DNA of 64,000 nucleotides. Source: Aeromicrobium sp. IC_218 (GTDB lineage: Bacteria; Actinomycetota; Actinomycetes; Propionibacteriales; Nocardioidaceae). The notes under the pieces are model-generated. The model saw only the letters and a list, made by a program, of their open reading frames with translations. It was not told where the DNA came from and searched no databases. This document shows, one piece after another, positions 8,913 to 20,819 of the stretch (positions are counted from its first letter, which is position 1; each line of letters starts with the position of its first letter). A program made the translations under genes and the position numbers. The stretch covers positions 1 through 64,000 of the forward strand of contig NZ_SJXM01000017.1 of the NCBI RefSeq assembly GCF_004336805.1. Reading direction: 5' to 3'.

Positions 8913-9755
8913 CTACTCGCCGGTGCCGCGCCGGCGCAGGTAGCGCTCGAACTCGCGCGCGATCGCGTCCCCGGACGCCTCGGGCAGCTCGCTCTCGTCG
9001 CGCTCGCTCTCCAGCGCCTGCACGTACTCGGCGACGTCCGGGTCGTTCTCGAGCAGCTCGTCGGCCCCGCGCTGCCACGCGTCGGACATCTCGGGCAGCA
9101 CGCCCTGGGGGAGCGGCACCTGCATGACGTCCTCGAGCCGGTGCAGCAGCGCCAGCGTCGCCTTGGGGCACGGCGGCTCGGCCAGGTAGTGCGGCACCGC
9201 CGCCCACAGCGAGACGACGCCCATGCCCTGCTCGGCCGCGGAGTCCGCGACGACCGAGTTGATGCCCACGGGCCCGGTGTACGTCGACTCGGTGAGCGAG
9301 AGCCGGTCGGACATGACCGGGTCGGTGCTCTGGCCCTGCACGGGCACGGGGCGCGTGTGCGGGCTGTCGGCCAGCAGGGCGCCGAGCAGCACGACGTCCG
9401 TCGCACCCGCCAGGCTGGCCAGCCCGGTGAGCGTCGAGGCGAACAGGCGCCAGCGGTAGTTGGGCTCCAGGCCGCGCACGAGCAGGACGTCACGGTCCCA
9501 GCCGGGCGGGGAGGCGTAGTAGATGGCGCTGGTCTGCCACTGGATCACGCGGTTGCCGTCGTCGTCGCGCACCATGTGCGGGCGGCTCACCTGGAAGTCG
9601 TAGAAGTCCTCCGGGTCCATCTCGACCAGCGGCTTGGCGTCCCACTCGTCGATCAGGTGGTCGACGACGCCCGACGCGGCGTCGGCCGCGTCGTTCCAGC
9701 CCTCGAAGGAGGCGATGAGCCAGGGCTGGCGGAGCTCGGGGATCTCAGGTTCCAC
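8913..9755 (-). CDS. PAC2 family protein
   Basis: 280 aa. PAC2 domain features include the N-terminal IASFEGWNDAADAASGVVDHL and the central LLGALLADSPHTRPVPV. The family is related to proteasome assembly chaperone 2; the bacterial role is unsettled. GTG start (VEPEIPELRQPWL). It lies downstream of the iron/redox operon but has its own leaderless-type promoter. The actinobacterial pairing with mshC is kept here. Confidence 0.9.
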   Translation of the reverse strand: MEPEIPELRQPWLIASFEGWNDAADAASGVVDHLIDEWDAKPLVEMDPEDFYDFQVSRPHMVRDDDGNRVIQWQTSAIYYASPPGWDRDVLLVRGLEPNYRWRLFASTLTGLASLAGATDVVLLGALLADSPHTRPVPVQGQSTDPVMSDRLSLTESTYTGPVGINSVVADSAAEQGMGVVSLWAAVPHYLAEPPCPKATLALLHRLEDVMQVPLPQGVLPEMSDAWQRGADELLENDPDVAEYVQALESERDESELPEASGDAIAREFERYLRRRGTGE

Positions 9756-9761
9756 GTCTCC

Positions 9762-9767
9762 ACCCTA
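9762..9767 (-). promoter_or_regulatory. -10 box, leaderless start of the PAC2 gene
   Basis: Minus-strand TAGGGT, six bases (GGAGAC), then the GTG at 9755. Confidence 0.6.
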
Positions 9768-9814
9768 CGGGCCGGACGCGATGCGGCGCGCCGACGCGCA
9801 GGGCGGGACGTGCG

Positions 9815-11311
9815 TCAGGGCCGCGGGGACTCGGTGCGGGACAGCGGACGGGTCGCCGGCCCCTCGAGCACGGTGCCGTCGGCGCCGAACCGGGACCCGT
9901 GCAGCGGGCAGTCCCAGCTCTTCTCGGCGTCGTTCCACGCCAGGACGCCGCCGAGGTGGGTGCACACGGCGCTGACCGCGCACGTGCGTCCGTCGACGGT
10001 CGACACGGCGACCGGCTTGACGCCCCGACGGCCGACGACGCCCTCGCCCTCGGCCGGGGCCTGGGCGGGGAGCGGGGCCAGCTCGGCGCGGACGTAGCCC
10101 TTGGCCAGCTCCAGCCCGACCTTGGCGTTGGTCATCGCCGCCTTGGCCGCGCCGCTGAGCGTCGGGATGCTCGCCCGCATCGGGCGGGCCCACTCCGGGT
10201 CGTTGCCGAGGATCCAGGACGACACGGCGCGCGCCGCGGCGACGCCCTGCGACATGCCCCACTTGTCGTAGCCGGTGGCGACGAAGATGCGTCCACCCGA
10301 CCCGGGCAGCTCGCCCACGTACGGGATGTGGTCGGCGGGGGAGTAGTCCTGGGCGGACCAGGCGTGCGTCTCGACCGCGCCGGGGAAGTTCTGCTGGGTC
10401 CAGGCGCGCAGCTCGTCCAGGTGCTTCGCCGGGCTCGGGTCACGGCCCACGTCGTGGCCGGAGCCGCCGACCATGAGGAGCGTGCCGTCGGCCCGCGGGA
10501 CGTCGCGGACGGACCGGCTCGGCTGACCGGCCGACAGGTACATGCCCTCGGGCGCGTGGACGCCGGAGAACGTCAGCGCGTACGAGCGCTTCGGGTCGAG
10601 CCGGGCGAAGTGCAGGCCACGGTCGAGGAACGGGGTGCCGGTCGCGACGACCAGGTGCCGGCCGACGACCGTGCGTCCGTCGGTCACCTCCGCCCGCACC
10701 TCGTCGCCGTGGACGCGGACCTTGGCCACACGGGTGCCCTGCACGATCGTCCCGCCATGGGCGTGCAGGTCACGGGCCAGGGCGGTGACCATCTGGCCGG
10801 CCTCGACCTGGCCCTGGCCGGCCAGCACGGTGGCGCCGAACAGCTCGAACGGGACGTCGAGGCGGTCGTGCCAGCGCACCTCCAGGCCCAGGGACGACGC
10901 CGCCTCGTGCTCACGACGGACGGTCGAGACCTGCTGCGGCGACGACGCGTACGTGACGGCCGGGCGGATCTGCGCGTCGACGTCGTGGTCCTCGCAGAAC
11001 CGCAGCAGCCACTGCTGGCCCTCGCGATTCGCCTCGACGTAGTCGCGGGCCACGGACGGCCCCCGGCGGCTCAGCACCTGCGAGAGCTTCGTGCCCTGCA
11101 GCAGCGACACCTTCGCGGTGGTGTTGCCCGTGGTGACGGCGCCGGGCGTGCGCGCCTCGACGACACACACGCTCTCGCCGGCCCGGGCCAGCAGCAGGGC
11201 GGTGGTGAGGCCGGTGATGCCGGCGCCCACGACCACGTGGTCGTAACGGGCGCCGTCGTCCAGCGGGTCGGACGGGTCGTGCGGGAGGTCAGCGGTCCAG
11301 ACCGAGGTCAT
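9815..11311 (-). CDS. FAD-dependent oxidoreductase with C-terminal Rieske domain
   Basis: 498 aa. An N-terminal DAO-type FAD domain (HVVVGAGITGLTTALLLARAGE, GxGxxG) fills about residues 25-370. A Rieske [2Fe-2S] domain at the C-terminus has CTHLGG and CPLHGS, the Cys-x-His and Cys-x-x-His ligand pairs. It probably passes electrons between FAD and an iron protein. It is third in a tight operon after the diiron-like protein and the CDGSH protein (11-bp gap). The ATG at 11311 avoids overlap with the CDGSH gene. Confidence 0.93.
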   Translation of the reverse strand: MTSVWTADLPHDPSDPLDDGARYDHVVVGAGITGLTTALLLARAGESVCVVEARTPGAVTTGNTTAKVSLLQGTKLSQVLSRRGPSVARDYVEANREGQQWLLRFCEDHDVDAQIRPAVTYASSPQQVSTVRREHEAASSLGLEVRWHDRLDVPFELFGATVLAGQGQVEAGQMVTALARDLHAHGGTIVQGTRVAKVRVHGDEVRAEVTDGRTVVGRHLVVATGTPFLDRGLHFARLDPKRSYALTFSGVHAPEGMYLSAGQPSRSVRDVPRADGTLLMVGGSGHDVGRDPSPAKHLDELRAWTQQNFPGAVETHAWSAQDYSPADHIPYVGELPGSGGRIFVATGYDKWGMSQGVAAARAVSSWILGNDPEWARPMRASIPTLSGAAKAAMTNAKVGLELAKGYVRAELAPLPAQAPAEGEGVVGRRGVKPVAVSTVDGRTCAVSAVCTHLGGVLAWNDAEKSWDCPLHGSRFGADGTVLEGPATRPLSRTESPRP

Positions 11312-11322
11312 CGGGTCTCCGT

Positions 11323-11535
11323 TCAGGGTCGGTCGCGCTCGGGGAGCACCTTGTGGGTGCCGTCGCACCACGGCTGGAGCGCGGACTTGCCGCAGCGGCA
11401 CACCGCGCTCACCGGTCGCCGGGTCTCGTGCAGGTTGCCGTCGGCGTCCTCGACGACGTGCTTGCCGCGCAGCAGCATGGGCCCACCGGGGCACATGACG
11501 ACCGTCGGCGTGGGGCTCGGGGTGGGCTCACGCAT
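11323..11535 (-). CDS. CDGSH iron-sulfur domain protein
   Basis: 70 aa. The motif CRCGKSALQPWCDGTH supplies the three Cys and one His that hold a redox-labile [2Fe-2S] cluster in CDGSH (mitoNEET-like) proteins. It starts eight bases inside the end of the upstream diiron-protein gene, so it is translationally coupled. A Cys before the domain (VVMCPGGPML) is also present. Expected to be a small electron carrier in this operon. Confidence 0.9.
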   Translation of the reverse strand: MREPTPSPTPTVVMCPGGPMLLRGKHVVEDADGNLHETRRPVSAVCRCGKSALQPWCDGTHKVLPERDRP

Positions 11536-12478
11536 CGACCGCACCCCACCGAGCGAGGGCCGCCTCCGCGAAGCGGTCCTCCAGGTCCAGGCAGGTGAAG
11601 GCACCGAGGACGACGTCCTGCACCAGCGACGGGTCCTCGGCCACGACCGCGCCGGCGATCGTGCGGACGGCGAGCTGCTCGTGGACGGCGTCCGCCTCGA
11701 CGTGCTCGTCGTAGTAGGCCGACATCTCGGCCGGGAAGCCCAGGCGGCTCAGGCCGCGCGACATCCGCCGCGACGGGCCCGAGCTGGTGGCCTCGAACGC
11801 CGCCAGGTGACCCAGCGACGCCGCCCGCAGGCGGCGGTGCAGGGCGAACAGGCTCATCGCGTTGTTCTCCTCGAGCACCTCGACCGGGGCCTCGTCGATG
11901 TACGCGCCGTAGTCGGGACGCAGCCCGCTCGCCGCCAGCCCCTGCGCGAACAGGTGCGCGTGCAGCAGCTGCGGGTCGCCGTTGCCGAACTCGTCGTACT
12001 GCAGCTCCATGAGCGCGGCCTTCGGGCCGGGCGAGAGCCGCGGCACGACCCACGCCTGCGGGTCGCTCTCCTTCAGGTGGTAGATCGAGCGCCAGCGCAG
12101 CAGGTCCATGACCTGTTCGTGGGTGGCGTCGCGCTGCACGAAGCGGGCGACGGACGGTCCGTCGTGCTGCTCGATGAACGAGAACAGGCCGGCGGCGAAG
12201 TCGTCGCCCAGGTCGACCTCGGGGCACCGTTCGCGCAGGTCGGCCTCGAGCTCGGCCTCCAGGCCGGCCCGGACGGCGAGCAGGTCGGGGTGCCACTCGA
12301 GGGTGTCGTCGACGTCCTCGAAGCCGCGGTAGTGCAGCTCGTACAGCGACCACAGCGTGACCTGGGCGTCCTCGGGCCCGTCGGGCTCGACGTCGCGCAG
12401 CGTGGGGGAGACCTGACCGGACGTGAGAGCGGCGAGCACCTGCTCGCTGAGCGAGCCACGGGCCTTCGGGGCTAGCAA
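11528..12478 (-). CDS. Iron-containing redox enzyme family (haem-oxygenase-like diiron fold)
   Basis: 316 aa, all-helical. Conserved acidic/His helices such as YYDEHVEADAVHEQLA and QRDATHEQVMDLLRWRS resemble the haem-oxygenase-like diiron oxidase/oxygenase group, which often stands next to CDGSH proteins. Substrate unknown. The frame opens at TTG (12478). A stronger start signal, GGAGGT plus ATG at 12510, is in a different frame and ends at TAG after 12 codons, so either TTG is used, a leader peptide exists, or a base has been lost. Confidence 0.75.
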   Translation of the reverse strand: MLAPKARGSLSEQVLAALTSGQVSPTLRDVEPDGPEDAQVTLWSLYELHYRGFEDVDDTLEWHPDLLAVRAGLEAELEADLRERCPEVDLGDDFAAGLFSFIEQHDGPSVARFVQRDATHEQVMDLLRWRSIYHLKESDPQAWVVPRLSPGPKAALMELQYDEFGNGDPQLLHAHLFAQGLAASGLRPDYGAYIDEAPVEVLEENNAMSLFALHRRLRAASLGHLAAFEATSSGPSRRMSRGLSRLGFPAEMSAYYDEHVEADAVHEQLAVRTIAGAVVAEDPSLVQDVVLGAFTCLDLEDRFAEAALARWGAVDA

Positions 12479-12628
12479 GCGGCACCTGCCGGGGGAAGCT
12501 GGTTCGTCATCGCGACCTCCATGAATCGACTGCTCCCACTCTGCCCGCCGGGGGGCGGGTCCGCTCGTCGAGACGGACGTGACGAACGGCTCCCGGACGA
12601 GGGCTGGAGGGGCGGTCGAGGAGGGCGG

Positions 12629-16402
<3,774 letters not shown>

Positions 16403-16432
16403 GGAGGGTCCTCGCAGTCGTGGGGCAGTGCC

Positions 16433-16438
16433 ACGGTA
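16433..16438 (-). promoter_or_regulatory. Probable metH -10 box
   Basis: Minus-strand TACCGT about 30 bases upstream of the metH TTG, leaving a short leader that carries a GAGGA ribosome-binding site. No B12 riboswitch fits in the 167-bp gap. Confidence 0.35.
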
Positions 16439-16557
16439 CTCGCGGCGGGCGACTTCGCACGGCACCGTCTCTAGGCGTGGTCTCACGTGTCGGTCAGGTG
16501 TCTCGCCAGACGGACGCGCCGGTCCGTGCCGGCCGTCGGCGCCCCGGCCCGTCTCCG

Positions 16558-16563
16558 TAGGCT
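16558..16563 (+). promoter_or_regulatory. -10 box, leaderless start of the HAD gene
   Basis: TAGGCT, six bases, ATG at 16570. Confidence 0.55.
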
Positions 16564-16569
16564 GACGTC

Positions 16570-17214
16570 ATGACCGCGCTCGCTGCCGTCCTGTGGGACA
16601 TGGACGGGACCCTCGTCGACACCGAGCCGCTCTGGATGGCGGCAGAGGGACGCATCGCCGCCGAGCACGGCAAGGTCTGGACCGAGCAGGACGGGCTCGA
16701 CCTGGTCGGCAGCGCGCTCGAGGTGAGCGGCGAGATCATCCGCACCAAGCTCGACCTGCCCCTGACGTCGGCCGAGATCGTCGACCGGCTGGTCACCGAG
16801 GTCGCGGCCGGCCTCGCCGGCGGCGACGCCTCGTGGCGGCCCGGCGCGATGGAGCTGGTCAAGGCGCTGGACGCCGAGGGCGTGCCGCAGGCACTGGTGA
16901 CCATGTCGTACGTGCCGCTCGCGAAGGTCGTGGCCGACCAGCTCCCGTTCGCCGCGGTCGTGACCGGCGACGCCGTGACGCACGGCAAGCCGCACCCCGA
17001 GCCGTACGAGACGGCGGCGCGGATGCTGGGCGTCGACCCCGCGGCCTGCGTGGCGGTGGAGGACTCCTCGACGGGCGCGACGTCGGCCAACGCCGCCGGC
17101 TGCCACGTGCTGGCCGTGCCGAACATGGTCGCCGTGCCGCAGGCGCCGCTGCGGACGCACCGCACGACGCTGGCCGGCATGACCCCGGACGACCTGCGCG
17201 CCCTGCTCGGCTGA
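16570..17214 (+). CDS. HAD superfamily hydrolase (phosphoglycolate-phosphatase-like)
   Basis: 214 aa. Motif I VLWDMDGTLVDTEPLW carries the nucleophile Asp and acid/base Asp; motif III/IV is seen in HGKPHPEPYE and VAVEDSSTGATSA. The DGTLVDTEPLW cap arrangement fits beta-phosphoglucomutase-like subfamily I phosphatases. Substrate unknown. It is divergent from metH, a pairing seen in other actinobacteria. Its TGA stop is part of an inverted repeat (17211-17234). Confidence 0.9.
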   Translation: MTALAAVLWDMDGTLVDTEPLWMAAEGRIAAEHGKVWTEQDGLDLVGSALEVSGEIIRTKLDLPLTSAEIVDRLVTEVAAGLAGGDASWRPGAMELVKALDAEGVPQALVTMSYVPLAKVVADQLPFAAVVTGDAVTHGKPHPEPYETAARMLGVDPAACVAVEDSSTGATSANAAGCHVLAVPNMVAVPQAPLRTHRTTLAGMTPDDLRALLG

Positions 17215-17234
17215 GCTCCCTTCGACGAGCTCAG
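17211..17234. terminator. Inverted repeat containing the HAD stop codon
   Basis: Arms CTGAGCTC and GAGCTCAG around the loop CCTTCGAC. The first arm includes the HAD stop codon; the sequence is a degenerate member of the TTCGACAAGCTCA repeat family. Confidence 0.55.
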
Positions 17235-17236
17235 GG

Positions 17237-17328
17237 AGCGGCACCCTTTGGCTGAGCCTGTCGAAGCCGGGGCGGCTCAGCAAGCGGCACCCGCTGGCTG
17301 AGCCTGTCGAAGCCGGGGCGGCTCAGGA
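17237..17328. repeat. Two tandem 46-bp repeat units
   Basis: Units 17237-17282 and 17283-17328 differ at only a few bases. Each carries GCTGAGCCTGTCGAAGCC and GGGGCGGCTCAG. Unit 2 supplies the stop codon of the RecB-like gene (17323-17325). The core TGAGCCTGTCGAA is a variant of the dispersed repeat arm. Confidence 0.85.
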
Positions 17329-18171
17329 CGCGGCGGCGGGGAGCTCGTGGCCCGGGTACGGCGGCGGCGTGCCGCCCCAGGCCGGGCACAGCGCCTGGAA
17401 CGAGCACCAGCCGCACAGCGGCCCCTTACGGGGCAGGAACTCCCCGGTGCGCGTGGCCGTCTCGATCGCGGCCCACAGCGCCGTGACCCGCCGCTCGGTG
17501 GCGAGCAGGTCGGCCTCCTCGGGCACGTAGTGCAGGAAGGTGCCGTCGCCCAGGTACATGAGCTGGAGCAGCGACGGCATGACGCCGCGGGTGCGCCAGA
17601 CGACGAGCGCGTAGAACCGCATCTGGAACATGGCCTTGTCGGCGAACCGCTCGTTCGGGGCCTTGCCCGTCTTGTAGTCGACGACCCGGATGCGTCCGTC
17701 GGGCGCCACGTCTAGCCGGTCGACGATGCCGCGCAGGCGCAGACCGCCGTCGAGGACGTGCTCGACCTTGATCTCGCGCTCGGTCGGCTCGACCCACTGC
17801 GGGTCCTCCATGCGGAAGTAGCTGGCCAACAGCTGCTCGCACTCGGCCAGCCAGGCGGCCTCGCGCTCGGCGTCCGCGTCGAACAGCGAGCCGCAGCGGT
17901 CGTCCTCGTCGGCCAGCTCGGCCCAGCTGCCGGGCAGCAGGCCGCGGGCGGCGTCGAGCGTGCGCTGCGGGGCCTCGGCGTCGAACAGCTTCTCGAGCAC
18001 GGCGTGGACGAGGGTGCCGCGCACCGCCACGGGGTCGAGCGGCTCGGGCACCTTGTCGATGACGCGCAGGCGGTACTTGAGCGGGCAGGCGGTGAAGTCG
18101 GAGGCGCGGCTGGGCGACAGCGACCCCACGACGACGGGGTCGACGGTCTCGCTCGGCACGGTCTCGGTCAT
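17323..18171 (-). CDS. RecB-family nuclease (PD-(D/E)XK, Fe-S)
   Basis: 282 aa, COG2887-like. PD-(D/E)XK nuclease residues are readable as GTLVHAVLEKL, then the Asp in LRLRGIVDRLDVAPDGRIRV and the Lys motif VVDYKTGKAP. An N-terminal Cys (FTACPLKYRLR) and C-terminal Cys set (LCGWCSFQALCP) match a 4Fe-4S staple, as in AddB-type nucleases. A stand-alone copy lies near mpa and trmI in many actinobacteria. DNA-repair role inferred. Its last codons run into the tandem repeat. Confidence 0.88.
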   Translation of the reverse strand: MTETVPSETVDPVVVGSLSPSRASDFTACPLKYRLRVIDKVPEPLDPVAVRGTLVHAVLEKLFDAEAPQRTLDAARGLLPGSWAELADEDDRCGSLFDADAEREAAWLAECEQLLASYFRMEDPQWVEPTEREIKVEHVLDGGLRLRGIVDRLDVAPDGRIRVVDYKTGKAPNERFADKAMFQMRFYALVVWRTRGVMPSLLQLMYLGDGTFLHYVPEEADLLATERRVTALWAAIETATRTGEFLPRKGPLCGWCSFQALCPAWGGTPPPYPGHELPAAAS

Positions 18172-18177
18172 GCCTGG

Positions 18178-18183
18178 AGCCTA
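18178..18183 (-). promoter_or_regulatory. -10 box, leaderless start of the RecB-like gene
   Basis: Minus-strand TAGGCT, six bases, ATG at 18171. Confidence 0.55.
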
Positions 18184-18243
18184 GTCGCGGCCACCGACAG
18201 ACCCCGGACGCGCGGCGGGCGCGCCGCGTGGGGGAGCGACCTC

Positions 18244-18249
18244 TAGGTT
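18244..18249 (+). promoter_or_regulatory. -10 box, leaderless start of the site-2 protease
   Basis: TAGGTT, six bases, GTG at 18256. Confidence 0.5.
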
Positions 18250-18255
18250 GGTCGC

Positions 18256-19188
18256 GTGAGCACGAGACTGCCCGGCGGGCTGAGGCTGGGCCGCGTCGCG
18301 GGCGTCGACGTGCTGGTCCGCCCGTCGTTGCTCGTCATGGCGGTCGTCCTGGTCGTCCTGTTCGCGCCGCAGTTCGAGCTGGTCGGCTACTCCTCGCCGG
18401 TGCTCGCGGCCTTGGTGCTCGTGGTCGTCCTCTACGTCTCGGTGTTCCTGCACGAGTGCGCGCACCTGGCCGCCGCCCGGCTGTACCGGATGCCGGTCTC
18501 GTCCATCACGCTGCACCTGCTGGGCGGCGAGACGGTCATCGAGGGCGAGAGCCGCACCCCGGCGCAGGAGCTGTGGACGTCCGTCGTCGGTCCGCTCACG
18601 TCGCTCGCGCTGGGCGGCCTCTCGCTGGTCGCCGCGCCGCACACCCCGCCCGCGGTCGAGGGCATCCTGCTCGCCAGCGCCTACGTGAACCTCGTCGTCG
18701 GCGTCGTCAACCTCGTCCCGGGCCTGCCGCTGGACGGTGGGCACGTGCTGCGCGCGGTGCTGTGGGGTCTGCTGCGCGACCAGTCCCTCGCCACGGTGGT
18801 GGCCGCCCGGTGCGGCCAGGTGTTCGCGGTCGCGGCCCTGTCGCTGCCGTTCGTCCTCGCCCGCACCCGTGGCACGTCCGTCCAGCTGTTCGACGTCGCG
18901 CTCGCCGCGCTGATCGCGTGGTTCCTGTGGTCGGGCGCGGTGCAGAGCCTGCGCGCCACCCGCTGGGCCGAGGCGCTGGACGTCATCGTCGCGCGCGAGC
19001 TCGCACTGGCGGAGCCGGCGCCCGACGACGCACCGCCGCTGCCGGCCGACCTGCGGGGCGTCGCCCTGCTCCGCTCGGTCGCGATGAACCCGGCGCCCGT
19101 GTACGTCCTGGTCGACGACGGGGGCCGTCCGGTCGGCTCGCTGCGCGCGTCCGACGTCGACGCCGCCTACCGGCGTGCGACCGACTGA
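18256..19188 (+). CDS. Site-2 protease family (M50) membrane protease
   Basis: 310 aa multi-pass membrane protein. Zinc motif HECAH lies in the segment VFLHECAHLAAARLY, and the third ligand region is NLVPGLPLDGGHVLRAV. About six hydrophobic segments precede a C-terminal tail (PVYVLVDDGGRPVGSLRASD) that resembles half of a CBS domain. It probably cleaves a transmembrane regulator within the bilayer; the substrate is not in view. Expressed divergently from the RecB-like gene. Confidence 0.88.
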   Translation: MSTRLPGGLRLGRVAGVDVLVRPSLLVMAVVLVVLFAPQFELVGYSSPVLAALVLVVVLYVSVFLHECAHLAAARLYRMPVSSITLHLLGGETVIEGESRTPAQELWTSVVGPLTSLALGGLSLVAAPHTPPAVEGILLASAYVNLVVGVVNLVPGLPLDGGHVLRAVLWGLLRDQSLATVVAARCGQVFAVAALSLPFVLARTRGTSVQLFDVALAALIAWFLWSGAVQSLRATRWAEALDVIVARELALAEPAPDDAPPLPADLRGVALLRSVAMNPAPVYVLVDDGGRPVGSLRASDVDAAYRRATD

Positions 19189-19230
19189 CCCTGTCGTCCC
19201 GGGCGCGCCCGCGGCTGGGAGGATTCACCC

Positions 19231-20151
19231 ATGAGCCAGGACCCCGCGACCGACGCCGCCCAGCCCGAGCCCACCTGGTCCGGGGTGCGCCGCGGACCGA
19301 TGGCCGTGGGCGACTGGGTCCGGCTCGTGGACGCCAAGGGCCGCAAGCACAACATCCAGCTCGTGGCCGGCAAGGAGTTCTCGACCAAGAAGGGTCAGAT
19401 CAAGCACGACGACCTGATCGGACGTCCCGAGGGCGTCATCGTGCGGTCGTCGCTCGACGGCGAGTACCAGGTGTTCCGCCCGCTGCTGAGCGAGTACGTG
19501 GTGTCGATGCCGCGCGGTGCCGCGATCATCTACCCCAAGGACGCCGCGCAGATCCTGGTGCAGACCGACATCTTCCCCGGGGCCCACGTGGTCGAGGCGG
19601 GCGCCGGCTCGGGCTCGCTCACCTCGTACCTGCTCCGGGCCATCGGTCCGACCGGCCGGCTCTCGTCGTACGAGATCCGCGAGGAGTTCGCCGAGACCGC
19701 GCGCAAGAACGTCCACCAGCTGCTGGGCGAGCACCCGGCCTGGAACCTGACCGTGGGCGACCTGCGCGAGACGTGCACCGACACCGACGTCGACCGCTTC
19801 ATCCTCGACATGGTCGACCCGTGGACGTGCGTCGAGCTCGTCGCCGACCGGTTGACGCCCGGCGGCATCGTCTGCGCCTACGTGGCCACCACGACGCAGA
19901 TGTCGCTGTTCGTGGAGACCGTCCGTGCGCACGGCGGCTTCACCGAGCCGCACGCGTTCGAGACCCTGACCCGCGACTGGCACCTCGAGGGCCTGGCCGT
20001 CCGCCCGGCCCACGGTGCCGGCGCCCACACCGCGTACCTGGTCACCGCCCGCCGCATGGCTCCGGGGGAGCGCTCGCTGGGCAAGACTCGCCGTCCGGCT
20101 CCGGGCGCCTACGGGCCGGACTACAAGGGCCCGCGTCCCGAGGGAGCCTGA
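19231..20151 (+). CDS. trmI: tRNA (adenine-N1)-methyltransferase
   Basis: 306 aa. The SAM-binding motif I is VVEAGAGSGSLTSYLL; the N-terminal small beta domain and the FILDMVDPWTCVEL motif IV segment match TrmI (Rv2118c-like), which makes m1A58 in the T-loop of tRNA as a homotetramer. It has a leader with GGGAGGA seven bases before the ATG, unlike many leaderless neighbours. Its position close to mpa is conserved in actinobacteria. Confidence 0.93.
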   Translation: MSQDPATDAAQPEPTWSGVRRGPMAVGDWVRLVDAKGRKHNIQLVAGKEFSTKKGQIKHDDLIGRPEGVIVRSSLDGEYQVFRPLLSEYVVSMPRGAAIIYPKDAAQILVQTDIFPGAHVVEAGAGSGSLTSYLLRAIGPTGRLSSYEIREEFAETARKNVHQLLGEHPAWNLTVGDLRETCTDTDVDRFILDMVDPWTCVELVADRLTPGGIVCAYVATTTQMSLFVETVRAHGGFTEPHAFETLTRDWHLEGLAVRPAHGAGAHTAYLVTARRMAPGERSLGKTRRPAPGAYGPDYKGPRPEGA

Positions 20152-20166
20152 CCTGCGAGCCGCGGC

Positions 20167-20709
20167 CTAGCGCCGCGGCTCGTACCGCCGGGCGACGACA
20201 CCCGAGCCGACGTCCTCGGTGCCGACCAGCACGAGGTCGAGCGGCTCGGACAGGCCATCGAGCAGCCGCGGCCCCTGTCCGTAGACGCGGGGGTGGACCA
20301 CCAGCTCGTACTCGTCGATGAGTCCCAGCTCGGCGAGCGCCAGCGGCAGCTGCACCCCGCCCGTGCGCAGGTCGTCGACCTCGTCCTTGATCGCCCGCAC
20401 GGCGTCGCCCAGGTCGCCGCGCACCAGCTCGGCGTTCCAGTCGACGCTCGGCAGCGTGCTGGAGACGACGTACTTGCGGGCCGCGTCCATGACCCGCGCG
20501 AACGGCTGGGTCCACTCCGGCATCGCGTCGGACGCCGGCGGCCGCCAGGCGTCCTCCATCATCTGGAACGTGACGCGGCCGAAGATCAGCGCGTCGGCGC
20601 TCGCGAGCCCCTCCATGGCGTGCCGGTGCAGCGCCTCGTCGGCCAGTGCGGACCGGTGGTCGACGCAGCCGTCGAGGGTGACGTTGATCGAACACGTGAG
20701 CCGTCCCAT
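20167..20709 (-). CDS. Dihydrofolate reductase family protein (RibD C-terminal-like)
   Basis: 180 aa. N-terminal MGRLTCSINVTLDGCVDHRS, the SADALIFGRVTFQMMEDAW segment and ELVVHPRVYGQGPRLLDGL are typical of RibD-C/DHFR-like reductases. Such proteins use NADPH, but the physiological substrate of stand-alone copies is usually unknown. The gene converges on trmI and has a leaderless-type promoter. Confidence 0.88.
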   Translation of the reverse strand: MGRLTCSINVTLDGCVDHRSALADEALHRHAMEGLASADALIFGRVTFQMMEDAWRPPASDAMPEWTQPFARVMDAARKYVVSSTLPSVDWNAELVRGDLGDAVRAIKDEVDDLRTGGVQLPLALAELGLIDEYELVVHPRVYGQGPRLLDGLSEPLDLVLVGTEDVGSGVVARRYEPRR

Positions 20710-20715
20710 GCCAGG

Positions 20716-20721
20716 ACGCTA
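20716..20721 (-). promoter_or_regulatory. -10 box, leaderless start of the DHFR-family gene
   Basis: Minus-strand TAGCGT, six bases, ATG at 20709. Confidence 0.5.
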
Positions 20722-20754
20722 GCCGCGTGCGGGGTGCGTGAGGTCGGATTCGCG

Positions 20755-20819
20755 CCTTCGACAGGCTCAGGCAGCGACTCGCTCCTTGAGCTTGTCGAAA
20801 GGAGCCTTCGACAAGCTCA
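20755..20819. repeat. REP-like inverted repeat at the 3' end of the HNH gene
   Basis: CCTTCGACAGGCTCAGG (20755-20771) is followed by a hairpin with arms TGAGCTTGTCGAA (20787-20799) and TTCGACAAGCTCA (20807-20819). The last arm contains the stop codon of the HNH endonuclease gene. Same family as 4174-4206. Confidence 0.8.

Noticed and set aside
16403-16569. Cobalamin riboswitch upstream of metH
   Set aside because: The 167-bp gap is shared with a divergent gene and no B12-box-like sequence was seen.
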